Position numbers and translations under genes: made by a program
In this document: positions 17,489-25,290 of the stretch, in pieces
How positions within the stretch are numbered: position 1 is the stretch's first letter
Layout: the number at the start of each line of letters is the position of its first letter
Origin: Bacteroidota bacterium
GTDB taxonomy: Bacteria; Bacteroidota; Bacteroidia; Bacteroidales; FEN-979
Length of the DNA: 40,285 nt
Direction: 5' to 3'
Assembly: GCA_026391795.1 (NCBI GenBank)
Contig: JAPLDI010000030.1
Location: forward strand, 1 to 40,285
Notes under the pieces: generated by a model
Databases searched by the model: none
The model's input: only the letters and a program-made list of their open reading frames with translations
What the model was told of the DNA's origin: nothing

Positions 17489-17791
17489 TCAGGAATGTTT
17501 TTTCCTGGATGCCCCTCTTCCGCCCAAAAACCCCCATCCACCGCTTCCGATCAGGAAGCCGAACGCATACCATGCCCCGTTGTTGTTCTGGGCATAGAAG
17601 GTAATATCATCCCTGAAGAGCGAAACGACAAGATCAATCGGACCGATAATTCCATGCCACAGACCGCCCCAGAAACCATACTGGTGACCGGCCAGACACT
17701 TATCCACAATTTCTCGGTGCGCACAGCCCGAGAGAAGAACGACACAAATAAGGGCTAAAACCGGCAGGGCAATTGCTTTGAGATTTTTCAT
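17489..17791 (-). CDS. Small lipoprotein with glycine/tryptophan-rich membrane-like segment
   Basis: A 100-aa protein with signal and lipobox LLSGC (Cys23). The mature part reads GFWGGLWHGIIGPIDLVVSLF, then FYAQNNNGAWYAFGFLIGSGG, ending in basic residues. I recognise the pattern GFWxGLWHGxxxPIxxxxSLF...NNNGxWYxFGFLxG as a recurrent uncharacterised small lipoprotein type in Bacteroidota, but know no function. Two amphipathic or hydrophobic stretches suggest it lies along or in a membrane. It is the first gene of a two-gene unit with the CarboxypepD-like gene. A perfect TAnnTTTG box lies 41 bp upstream. Confidence 0.8.
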   Translation of the reverse strand: MKNLKAIALPVLALICVVLLSGCAHREIVDKCLAGHQYGFWGGLWHGIIGPIDLVVSLFRDDITFYAQNNNGAWYAFGFLIGSGGWGFLGGRGASRKKHS

Positions 17792-17832
17792 AAGTTGATC
17801 TGTTTGGTTATCCGAACGAATAATATTTTTAT

Positions 17833-17840
17833 CAAAGATA
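17833..17840 (-). promoter_or_regulatory. -7 element TATCTTTG for small lipoprotein
   Basis: A perfect TAnnTTTG match on the minus strand, ending 41 bp upstream of the lipoprotein start at 17791. No clear -33 element. Confidence 0.5.
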
Positions 17841-17860
17841 ATTCATTTCACTAAATTTTT

Positions 17861-17902
17861 CCATCCTCCATCTTCCATCCTCCATTTTCAATTCTCAATT
17901 CT
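17861..17902. repeat. Heptamer tandem repeat (CCATCCT/CAATTCT type)
   Basis: Six 7-mers in register: CCATCCT, CCATCTT, CCATCCT, CCATTTT, CAATTCT, CAATTCT. It lies in the divergent gap between the small lipoprotein and the SGNH hydrolase gene. TACCTTTA at 17914-17921 just after it is a 7-of-8 match to TAnnTTTG and may be the promoter of the downstream gene. Confidence 0.85.
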
Positions 17903-17942
17903 CATTAAATTTCTACCTTTACTCAAAAATCCGTTAGCCTGA

Positions 17943-19208
17943 ATGCGTCGCTTCAACCTTCTCCTTTGCCTGCTGGCATTCTTCCTGCCTGCTCAATCGC
18001 AGCAGATGAAGAAGGTCCTCTTTTTCGGCAACAGCTACACAAATGTGAATAACCTTCCTGGACTTTTCGCACAGGTCGCCAAGAGCCAGGGTGATTCAGT
18101 AGTTTACGACCAGAGCACTCCCGGAGGATTTACGTTCCAGATGCATACGCAAAACCCGGTCACTCCGGTCCTGATCGCAGAAACAGACTGGGATTATGTG
18201 GTATTGCAGGAACAGAGCCAGCTGCCTTCCTGGCCGCCCGATTCTGTTCAGAACCTCGTGTACCCTTATGCCGATACGCTTAACCATTGGGTGAAAGCTC
18301 ATGACTCCTGTTCGACAACCCTTTTTTATATGACCTGGGGAAGAAGAACCGGGGATCTGGAGAACTGTCCGTGGTACCCGACTGTCTGCACATACGACGG
18401 AATGCAGGGACGGCTGCGGGAAAGCTACCTTGAAATGGGACGGATGTTCACTGCCCAGGTATCGCCGGTAGGAATTGCATGGCAACATACGCGGGAAATA
18501 TTTCCCGCCATCGGACTTTATGCTGCAGACGGAAGTCATCCCAGCATCTGCGGGAGTTACCTTGCAGCCTGCACATTTTATGGTGTGATCTTTCAGAAGA
18601 GCCCGGTAGGAGCATGGTATCCGGCACCGATCCCTTCCGATACAGCGCAGATTCTCCAGCAGATCGCCTGGCATACGGTCTTCGACAGCATCTCCGTCTG
18701 GTACATTGATACAACAAAAGTTCATGCTGGTTTTACAGCTGAATACCTTGGTGGCGGAACGTTCCGCTTCACCAATACCTCACTGAACGCCACCCGGTAT
18801 GCATGGGATTTCGGGGATCAGGGATCCTCAACAGACACCGACCCGGTTCACACGTACGCTGCCCCCGGCAGCTACCTGGTCACCCTCACTGCAGGCAGGC
18901 AGTGCGATACGAGCAGTTTCGCCCGGCAGCAAACGGTGGTTTCCATTGATTGCCAGCTCCTTCCCGGAGAACCGGTTCTCTATCCGAATCCCTCAACAGG
19001 GATTGTATATGTAAATCCGGCCTGGCTGAAATTGCATTCTCCTGCAAATTTCACGGTAACCGACCAGCAAGGAAACCTTATTCTTAAGGGAACTCTTGGG
19101 AAGGGAAATCCATGCCTGTCTCTTTCCGCATTCGCAAAGGGTGTTTATCACGTCAGGATTGAGACTTCGAATGAGGTTTTTATGGAAGGTCTTGTCCTGG
19201 GGCGATAG
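17943..19208 (+). CDS. Secreted SGNH-type hydrolase with PKD and T9SS sorting domains
   Basis: A 421-aa protein. The signal peptide (1 to about 20) is followed by an SGNH/GDSL-like domain with block I VLFFGNSYTN (nucleophile Ser31), VVLQEQSQ near residue 82, and the Asp-His pair in DGSHPS (Asp196, His199). A PKD domain follows at about 262-335 (YAWDFGDQGSSTDTDPVHTY, then GSYLVTLTA). The end is a T9SS type A sorting domain (YPNPSTGIVYV ... LSAFAKGVYHVRIE). It is likely an esterase or deacylase on exported glycans, secreted across the outer membrane and anchored or released; the substrate is unknown. It is convergent with the MFS gene, with a 6-bp gap. Confidence 0.9.
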   Translation: MRRFNLLLCLLAFFLPAQSQQMKKVLFFGNSYTNVNNLPGLFAQVAKSQGDSVVYDQSTPGGFTFQMHTQNPVTPVLIAETDWDYVVLQEQSQLPSWPPDSVQNLVYPYADTLNHWVKAHDSCSTTLFYMTWGRRTGDLENCPWYPTVCTYDGMQGRLRESYLEMGRMFTAQVSPVGIAWQHTREIFPAIGLYAADGSHPSICGSYLAACTFYGVIFQKSPVGAWYPAPIPSDTAQILQQIAWHTVFDSISVWYIDTTKVHAGFTAEYLGGGTFRFTNTSLNATRYAWDFGDQGSSTDTDPVHTYAAPGSYLVTLTAGRQCDTSSFARQQTVVSIDCQLLPGEPVLYPNPSTGIVYVNPAWLKLHSPANFTVTDQQGNLILKGTLGKGNPCLSLSAFAKGVYHVRIETSNEVFMEGLVLGR

Positions 19209-19214
19209 GTATTG

Positions 19215-20366
19215 TTAAACTTTTTTCAGGTTCATCGCCGCCGTGAACAATTCATAAACCGCACAGGCGACGAGTACCAACATCCCTGCCGTAACACCGA
19301 CATTGTCAGTCAGGCTGCCGATCAGCAGCGGAATAACAGCACCGCCCGAAACAGCCATGATCATCAGTCCCGAGATCTCATTGGTGCGGACGGGGTATTT
19401 TTCAACGGCAAGAGAGAAGATCAGGGGGAAAATATTGGCAACACCCAGCCCGATGATGAAGATGATCACCATGGCCGACATTGCCGACGGGGCAAAGATC
19501 AATGCCAAAATGGATATCAGCGCAAGGATCGATGACCAGAGGAAGAACTTGCGTGACGGAAGCAGGGTCAGCATCAATGCACCGCCAAAGGTGCCGAGCA
19601 TCTTGCCGAAGAAATAGACACTTCTCCCCGATTCACAAAAAGTTTGAGGTGAATGGAATTTATTGAGCAAAAACTGTCCGGATACCGCATTCACGCCAAC
19701 ATCGATCCCCACGACGAGAAAAATACCCATCACCATCATAACGATGAACCCTGTACCCAGCAATCCGAAAGAGGATCCGAAGGTTGCCCTCTTCTCCAGG
19801 TTTTTGGTTTCGTCAATCCTGATCATGGAGAGCCAGAGAACGGAAAGTACGGATACCACACCGAAAACCAGGAAGAGAATCTTCCAGTCGCCGAACTTAA
19901 GTGCAAAGAAACCTGCCAGCGGGGCAGCGATCATGGAGCCAATGGCTTTGATGAATTGTGAAAAGCTGAGAAAACTGGAGGTCCGGTTCGAAGGAACCAC
20001 ATCCACCAGTAAAGGATTTGCCGAAACCTGTACGATGGTGTTTCCGATCCCTAACAAAGCAAAGCCAAACAGTACCGTTGTGAAGGTGTAAATAAGAAAA
20101 GGAACGAAAAGCCCGAGCGCGGTAATTCCCATCCCGATGTTCACCATGTTGCGTTTCCCGATCCGGTCCTGGAGGATACCGATGGGGACAGAGAGGATGA
20201 AGAACCAGACAAATACAGCTGAAGGGATCAGCTGGGCCATGGTGTTGCTGAGTGCAAATTCAAGTTTCACACGGTCAACGCCAATTCCGACCAAGTCGCA
20301 AAAACTCATGACAAAAAACGACATGAGGACAGGGATAACGAAGGTAAAATTCAGCTTCTTTGTCAT
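19215..20366 (-). CDS. MFS transporter, FHS (sugar:H+ symporter)-like
   Basis: A 383-aa polytopic membrane protein with about 12 hydrophobic helices. The first helix contains SFFVMSFCDLVGIGVDRVK. The loop after helix 2/3 reads GILQDRIGKRNMVNIGM (the MFS D-R-x-G-K-R motif), and ALLGIGNTIVQVSANPLLVDVV resembles the FucP/FHS family. Short length and lack of large loops fit a sugar symporter, but substrate residues cannot be assigned by eye. It is the last gene of the minus-strand run after the PEP-synthase-like gene (37-bp gap), so it may be in that operon. No fucose or other sugar genes are nearby. Confidence 0.87.
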   Translation of the reverse strand: MTKKLNFTFVIPVLMSFFVMSFCDLVGIGVDRVKLEFALSNTMAQLIPSAVFVWFFILSVPIGILQDRIGKRNMVNIGMGITALGLFVPFLIYTFTTVLFGFALLGIGNTIVQVSANPLLVDVVPSNRTSSFLSFSQFIKAIGSMIAAPLAGFFALKFGDWKILFLVFGVVSVLSVLWLSMIRIDETKNLEKRATFGSSFGLLGTGFIVMMVMGIFLVVGIDVGVNAVSGQFLLNKFHSPQTFCESGRSVYFFGKMLGTFGGALMLTLLPSRKFFLWSSILALISILALIFAPSAMSAMVIIFIIGLGVANIFPLIFSLAVEKYPVRTNEISGLMIMAVSGGAVIPLLIGSLTDNVGVTAGMLVLVACAVYELFTAAMNLKKV

Positions 20367-20403
20367 AGTTCCAGGTTAATGGTTATTTTTCAGGGAAGGT
20401 TTT

Positions 20404-23373
20404 TCAGGATGGCTTGTAAACGACCCCGATGTTCTTTTTGCCATCGATCTCGATGCGTACCGGATTTTCAAAACGGATGTGCCGGATGTATTCGTCTTCA
20501 TGCATGGCAGGCTGTTCCGACAGGAATGCCAGATCGTAGAACCCGTCCTTGATATAAGGATTAATGGTAAAATAGCCGACATTGAAGGAGGTCAGGTTCT
20601 GGAAAAAGTGAGTTCCCTGGCTCGGGTCGATCCGGTAATTCTCAAGTCCCGACTCCACGATCAGCCTTGCGGCGGAGATTTGCGGCCATCGCACCGGGAT
20701 ACCCAGCCACGGATCGGCTGACCCCCATCGTCCCGGTCCTACCAGCACATAATTCTCCTTTTCTTGAATAAAGCTGTCGTTGAGCAGTTCCAGCCGCCGG
20801 GCGATCTCCTGGCTCTTGGAAGCATCCCAGGCTTCCGGCCGGATGTAGACGAAATCGCGGATGTCCTTTACAATGCCGTTGCCAAGAGCGGTGTTCGACA
20901 GGATGATTGCATCCTCCTTGCGGATGTCCTCAAGCTTCAGGTTCACGGTGTTATACCTGCCCACGATCGGCCGGATCTGGAGCAGCGAGAACACCTTTGG
21001 CTCGTCTTTGGGGAGGTCAAGGTTCACGGCAAATTCAATCTCAACGGGTTTTCCCATCTCTTTCTGCCCGATGTCAAGCACAGTCTGGAGAATCTCTGCC
21101 AGCGGGAAGGTATTGTGGTTCAGCAGCTGTGAAAAAGTGATGAGCCTCTTGCCGGTTCCCATCACCCCGTCCCGGACAGAATGACTATCGTAATCAAAGG
21201 TTGAGGCCACCAGTCTCAGGGCTCCATCCTCTTCTGCATCCTTCAGCTTAAGTTTCAGCAGGTTTACCGTATCATCCGTATTCGGGGTGAACGCCTCTGC
21301 ATGAAGATCGAGTGCATAGAAGTTTTTTTGCGTCTCGCTGAGGGCGAGTTCCGGTGTGCTAAGCTGCAGGATCTTCTTCGGATACCTAGGTGAAAAGCGC
21401 AAGCCGTTGCCTCCGTCGACGATATATTTCCCAAGGCCGAAAGCGATGTTTGCGATGCCGTCTTCCGGTTTTTCCGGGGCGATCGGGTAGAAGTTGATAG
21501 AGCGTGCGACGCCCGAGATTGCAGGGTAGAAACGATTCCCATATTGGATCCCGGTGACTTCCTGCAATACAATTCCCATCTTTTCCTCATCGATCACATT
21601 CAGCGTTGCCATCATATAAGCCTTGCTGTCCTTGAAGAAAGCCGAGGCATAAACACTTTTGATAGCTTCCGAGAGCTTCTCGATCATCAGCCGCTCGTTA
21701 TTCCGGATGTTCGGGATCATATAGGTGGAATAGATGCCGGCAAAAGGCTGGTAGTGCGAATCTTCCAGGAGACTGGAGGAGCGGATGGCAATTGGGTTAT
21801 TCACACATGAGATGAACGTATAGAGGTCTTCGTGCATCCGGAACGGCAACCGGGCCTTTACGAAATGCTGAAGGATATCCTTATCGCTCCGGTCCGACAG
21901 TGCAATCTCATGAAGCCTGTTTTCTTCCATGAACTCGTCAAAGATATCAGTACCCAGTACAACTGTACGCGGGATGGAAATCGTGACATCATCGAATTTA
22001 TCGGTCAGCCGGTTTCGCTTGATCAGGGAATCAAGGAATGCCAGCCCGCGGGCTTTGCCCCCGATGGAGCCCTGTCCGATCCTTGCAAAAGAGAGGTATT
22101 CATCATACCTCCCTCGTTCGAACTCGGCAATGACACCCTTCGCCTTGTTGATCCTGAATACAGTTATGGAATCAAAAATATAGCGTTTCGCCTCATCCAT
22201 ATCCCGGAAGGCTCCCACCGAGATCTCCTTGAACATCTCGGCAATCGGGAACAGGGCACGCGCATTCAGCCATTTTGAAAAATGATTGCGTTGCATATGG
22301 TACAAAAGCGAATCATCGGGTATCTCAAAGATCTTCTCCTGCAACGATTTCAGGTCGCCGGCACGGGTGATCTCCCTGCCCGTAGCAGGATCAACGAAAA
22401 CAAAATCGCCAAAAGAGAAATTATCATGGATAAAATTCCGGAGTTCAATGGATAAGGTCTTGCTTAACTTGTTGATAAAACCTACCTGCAGTTCATTTGC
22501 GATAGCTTCATTCTCAGCTTCCGACGATTGCAGCAGGATTGGCACGAACTCATCCTCTTCCCGTACCTTTTTTACAAACTGGATCCCTGCGGTCTTATCC
22601 GTTTCACCCTCTTTCTTGAACCGGATGTCGGAGATGATGCCGATGAGGTTGTTCTTGTATTTACTGAACATGGCACATGCCTCTTCATAGCTGGTCGCCA
22701 GCACGATCTTCGGCCTCCCGCGCATCCTCACCATTTTCTGGTGTTCGTTCAGCCCCTCGGTGATGAATCCCTTCGACTGCCGGTAGATGATCTTGTAAAT
22801 GTTCGGCAGGTAACTTGAATAAAACCGTATGTTGTCTTCCACGAGCAGGATCACCTGTACCCCCTGCTGAACATCCTGGTCGATGTTCATCTTGTCTTCG
22901 ATCAGTTTGATGATGGCAAGAAGGATATCCGAATTGCCCAGCCAGCTGAAGACATAATCGATGGCGCTGAGGTTTTTCTCCCGCAGTTTGATGTTCACTT
23001 CGCGTGAAAATGGCGTAAGAACAACAATGGGGATCTTTGGGTATTTGTTCTTGATCCGGATGGCAAGGTCGAAGGTATCAGTCTTTTCAATACTGAGCAT
23101 GGAGATCACCAGCTCGATCCTTTTGTCCTCCAGCACTTCAAAGGCCTCCTCTTCGGAGGTCACCTTGATGAATTGCGGTGGATAACGGAGACTGAGGGAG
23201 ACATATTCCATGAAGATGGTCTCGTCGATGCGGCCGTCTTCCTCCAGCATGAAGGCATCATAATTCGACGAGATGAGCAGTACCTGGTAGATCCGCCGTT
23301 TCATTAAAAGGTTAAAGGAAGTATCGATGAAATAGTATTTCCTGGGATCGAGGGCATTCTGCTTGGTGGGCAT
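20404..23373 (-). CDS. Two receiver-like domains fused to a PEP-synthase/PPDK nucleotide-binding domain
   Basis: A 989-aa cytosolic protein. REC1 (about 28-150) lacks the acidic pair and phospho-Asp (ELVISMLS where DLVLLD is usual). REC2 (about 172-318) is canonical, with VEDN, an Asp near 247 in ISDIRF, a Ser in PILLQSSE and Lys in FINKLSK. From about 430 comes a PPDK/PEP-synthase N-terminal ATP-binding domain: GQGSIGGKARGLAFLDSL, then PIAIRSSSLLEDS and FAGIYSTYMI, ending with VGPGRWGSADPWLG and SQGTHFFQNLTS. The swivelling phosphohistidine domain and the PEP-binding TIM barrel are absent, so it cannot be a normal PEP synthase. It may transfer phosphate from ATP to another partner under receiver control; that is inference. 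It lies 44 bp after ftcD. TATCTTAG at 23393-23400 (7 of 8) could be a promoter. Confidence 0.88.
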   Translation of the reverse strand: MPTKQNALDPRKYYFIDTSFNLLMKRRIYQVLLISSNYDAFMLEEDGRIDETIFMEYVSLSLRYPPQFIKVTSEEEAFEVLEDKRIELVISMLSIEKTDTFDLAIRIKNKYPKIPIVVLTPFSREVNIKLREKNLSAIDYVFSWLGNSDILLAIIKLIEDKMNIDQDVQQGVQVILLVEDNIRFYSSYLPNIYKIIYRQSKGFITEGLNEHQKMVRMRGRPKIVLATSYEEACAMFSKYKNNLIGIISDIRFKKEGETDKTAGIQFVKKVREEDEFVPILLQSSEAENEAIANELQVGFINKLSKTLSIELRNFIHDNFSFGDFVFVDPATGREITRAGDLKSLQEKIFEIPDDSLLYHMQRNHFSKWLNARALFPIAEMFKEISVGAFRDMDEAKRYIFDSITVFRINKAKGVIAEFERGRYDEYLSFARIGQGSIGGKARGLAFLDSLIKRNRLTDKFDDVTISIPRTVVLGTDIFDEFMEENRLHEIALSDRSDKDILQHFVKARLPFRMHEDLYTFISCVNNPIAIRSSSLLEDSHYQPFAGIYSTYMIPNIRNNERLMIEKLSEAIKSVYASAFFKDSKAYMMATLNVIDEEKMGIVLQEVTGIQYGNRFYPAISGVARSINFYPIAPEKPEDGIANIAFGLGKYIVDGGNGLRFSPRYPKKILQLSTPELALSETQKNFYALDLHAEAFTPNTDDTVNLLKLKLKDAEEDGALRLVASTFDYDSHSVRDGVMGTGKRLITFSQLLNHNTFPLAEILQTVLDIGQKEMGKPVEIEFAVNLDLPKDEPKVFSLLQIRPIVGRYNTVNLKLEDIRKEDAIILSNTALGNGIVKDIRDFVYIRPEAWDASKSQEIARRLELLNDSFIQEKENYVLVGPGRWGSADPWLGIPVRWPQISAARLIVESGLENYRIDPSQGTHFFQNLTSFNVGYFTINPYIKDGFYDLAFLSEQPAMHEDEYIRHIRFENPVRIEIDGKKNIGVVYKPS

Positions 23374-23417
23374 TTTTTCCTTTTTTATGCAGCTAAGATA
23401 CTATTTTTAACCTCCTG

Positions 23418-25103
23418 TCAGCTGATCTTGCTGTTGACCATTTCCAACAGCTCGGCCTCCAGTTTCTGGGCGCCTTCCTCGATGCCTTTTCCCTGTTTCA
23501 GGATATCCTCCACGAAATTCTTATCCTTCAGTCCCGAGGCATTCACCTTCACATTCAGGAATGCGCCGATCACCGCCGAACGGGCACACAATGCACCAAC
23601 GCCCGCATCGGTGACCGAGTTCGGGTTTCCGGTTTCGATCATTGCTTTAATGATCTCCATGGCTTCATACGACTTCTGCATGGTACGGAACGGTACGTCG
23701 ATGGCATATTTCGTGGCCTCCTGGATCGCTTCTGTGCGGGCAGCTTTCTCTTCGGGCGTCTCCTTTGGTAGCCCAAAGGCATCCATGATGCGGTTGAACG
23801 AACGGGTATCCTCATCCACCAGGAAGAGCAGTTCATCCTTCAGTTTCTGGCCTTTTTCAGCCCAGCCGGAGAACTCTTCCCAGCGTTCGTCCCAGCCCGC
23901 CTTGTGCGAGGAGAGGTTAGCAACCATCGTTGCCAGTGAAACACCCAATGCTCCAAGGTAGGCGGCTACCGAACCTCCGCCGGGAGCCGGCGATTCAGAG
24001 GCGGTCTCATTGGCAAACCCTTTGCACGTCATGTCGATAAGCCTCTTCTTTGACCTGTCCTCCATCAGGTACTCAATGATCTTCTCATTCGGATCAAAGG
24101 GCTTCAGATCATCGAGACCCAGCGACTTTATGGCGATTTTAAGGATCTCTTCTTCAGAGATACCCACGGAGCGGTTTTGTTTTTTCAGGAAATATTTTCC
24201 GGCAGAAATCATTGCTGAAAGCGGTATCAATCCTACAAGTTCCGAACCCGTCACCCGCATTCCGCGGTCCTGTGCACTCTTGCAGGCAGCCTCGTAGGCC
24301 ACATGTACCGGCGTGATGCTGATGTTGGTGAGGTTGATGGAGACCTGTGCAATGCCGTATTCTTCGATGTACCAGCCGATAGCCTTTAAGGCCTTCAGCA
24401 CACCCGGGCTCCAGATCTCATTTCCCTTTTCGTCTTTTTTTATTTTCCCTGTGAAGGGATTCCCCTCACGAACCGGTCTCCCCTTTTCGCGGATGTCGAA
24501 GGCAACGGCATTGGCTCTCCGGGTGGAGGTTGTATTGAGATTTACATTGTATGCAACAAGGAAATCCCTGGCACCAATGGCGATGGCACCGGTGCGGGGG
24601 TTGAACTTTGCCGGACCGAAATCCGGCTTCCAGTACGGGTCCTCCAGTTTCTTGGGAAGTCCCTCATATTCGCCCGAACGACAGTTGGCCAGGTTCCGCC
24701 GCTCTTCAGTGAAAGCCGCATTTTCATAGCAATAGACCGGAATCCCAAGTCCCTTCCCGACCCTTTCGGCCAGTTTACGGGCATAGACTGCCGTTTCCTC
24801 CATCGTGATGTTGGCAATGGGAACCAGGGGACAAACATCCGTTCCGCCGAAACGCGGATGTTCCCCTTTGTGTTTGCTCATGTCAATGACTGCAGCGGCT
24901 TTCTCAATTGCACGATACGCGGCTTCAATCACTGCATCCGGTGCCCCGACGAAAGTCACAACGGTACGGTTGGTGGCTTTTCCCGGATCCACATCCAGCA
25001 ATTTAACACCTTCCACTTTTTCAATCTCGTCGGTGATCTGTTTGATGATGGTCATATCCCTTCCTTCGGAAAAATTCGGGACACATTCAAGGAGCTGGTT
25101 CAT
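23418..25103 (-). CDS. ftcD: Bifunctional glutamate formimidoyltransferase/formimidoyl-THF cyclodeaminase
   Basis: Transfers the formimino group from N-formiminoglutamate to tetrahydrofolate and then deaminates it to methenyl-THF (cytosol), the end of one histidine degradation route. It is 561 aa. The N-terminal transferase half starts MNQLLECVPNFSEGRD, with the catalytic His82 in GEHPRFGGTDVCPLVP and SINLTNISITPVHVAYE around 255. The cyclodeaminase domain from about residue 354 has ESPAPGGGSVAAYLGALG and the ANLSSHKAG region. Both activities are fused, as in eukaryotic and many Bacteroidota enzymes. HutI, which makes its substrate, is encoded 5 kb away on the same strand. A perfect TAnnTTTG box lies 31 bp upstream. 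Confidence 0.95.
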   Translation of the reverse strand: MNQLLECVPNFSEGRDMTIIKQITDEIEKVEGVKLLDVDPGKATNRTVVTFVGAPDAVIEAAYRAIEKAAAVIDMSKHKGEHPRFGGTDVCPLVPIANITMEETAVYARKLAERVGKGLGIPVYCYENAAFTEERRNLANCRSGEYEGLPKKLEDPYWKPDFGPAKFNPRTGAIAIGARDFLVAYNVNLNTTSTRRANAVAFDIREKGRPVREGNPFTGKIKKDEKGNEIWSPGVLKALKAIGWYIEEYGIAQVSINLTNISITPVHVAYEAACKSAQDRGMRVTGSELVGLIPLSAMISAGKYFLKKQNRSVGISEEEILKIAIKSLGLDDLKPFDPNEKIIEYLMEDRSKKRLIDMTCKGFANETASESPAPGGGSVAAYLGALGVSLATMVANLSSHKAGWDERWEEFSGWAEKGQKLKDELLFLVDEDTRSFNRIMDAFGLPKETPEEKAARTEAIQEATKYAIDVPFRTMQKSYEAMEIIKAMIETGNPNSVTDAGVGALCARSAVIGAFLNVKVNASGLKDKNFVEDILKQGKGIEEGAQKLEAELLEMVNSKIS

Positions 25104-25134
25104 GGCAGTCTGGATTTGGTTTGGTTCAGACCTG

Positions 25135-25142
25135 CAAAATTA
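25135..25142 (-). promoter_or_regulatory. -7 element TAATTTTG for ftcD
   Basis: A perfect TAnnTTTG match on the minus strand, 31 bp upstream of the ftcD start. It is the left half of a divergent promoter region whose right half is at 25257-25264. Confidence 0.5.
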
Positions 25143-25158
25143 GAGAATTCCATGAAAA

Positions 25159-25189
25159 GAAATAGCGAAAAGCGAAATAGCGAAATAGC
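25159..25189. repeat. Octamer tandem repeat (GAAATAGC)
   Basis: Units GAAATAGC, GAAAAGC (7-nt variant), GAAATAGC, GAAATAGC, in the 187-bp divergent gap between ftcD and the zinc peptidase lipoprotein. Confidence 0.8.
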
Positions 25190-25256
25190 AAAACTTTCGT
25201 CATGCATTATGCGTCACCAATTACCGCATTCATAATTTTCGCATTATTTTTTTTGA

Positions 25257-25264
25257 TATATTTG
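25257..25264 (+). promoter_or_regulatory. -7 element TATATTTG for zinc peptidase lipoprotein
   Basis: A perfect TAnnTTTG match 26 bp before the ATG at 25291. TTTTC at 25236-25240 is a weak -33 candidate with about a 17-bp spacer. Confidence 0.55.
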
Positions 25265-25290
25265 CTAAGAAACAAATCAACCTCTGCCTT

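Noticed and set aside
17455-17541. Upstream start for the CarboxypepD-like gene
   Set aside because: Would overlap the lipoprotein gene and bury the signal peptide 29 residues inside.
17489-17791. Small Gly/Trp lipoprotein as a bacteriocin
   Set aside because: It has a lipobox rather than a double-glycine leader, and no immunity or export genes are linked.
19215-20366. Naming the MFS gene fucP
   Set aside because: Only general FHS resemblance; no fucose catabolic genes in the window and no substrate residues verified.
23428-23961. Antisense ORF (177 aa) across ftcD
   Set aside because: Ser/Phe-rich mirror of the cyclodeaminase coding sequence; no start signal or motif.
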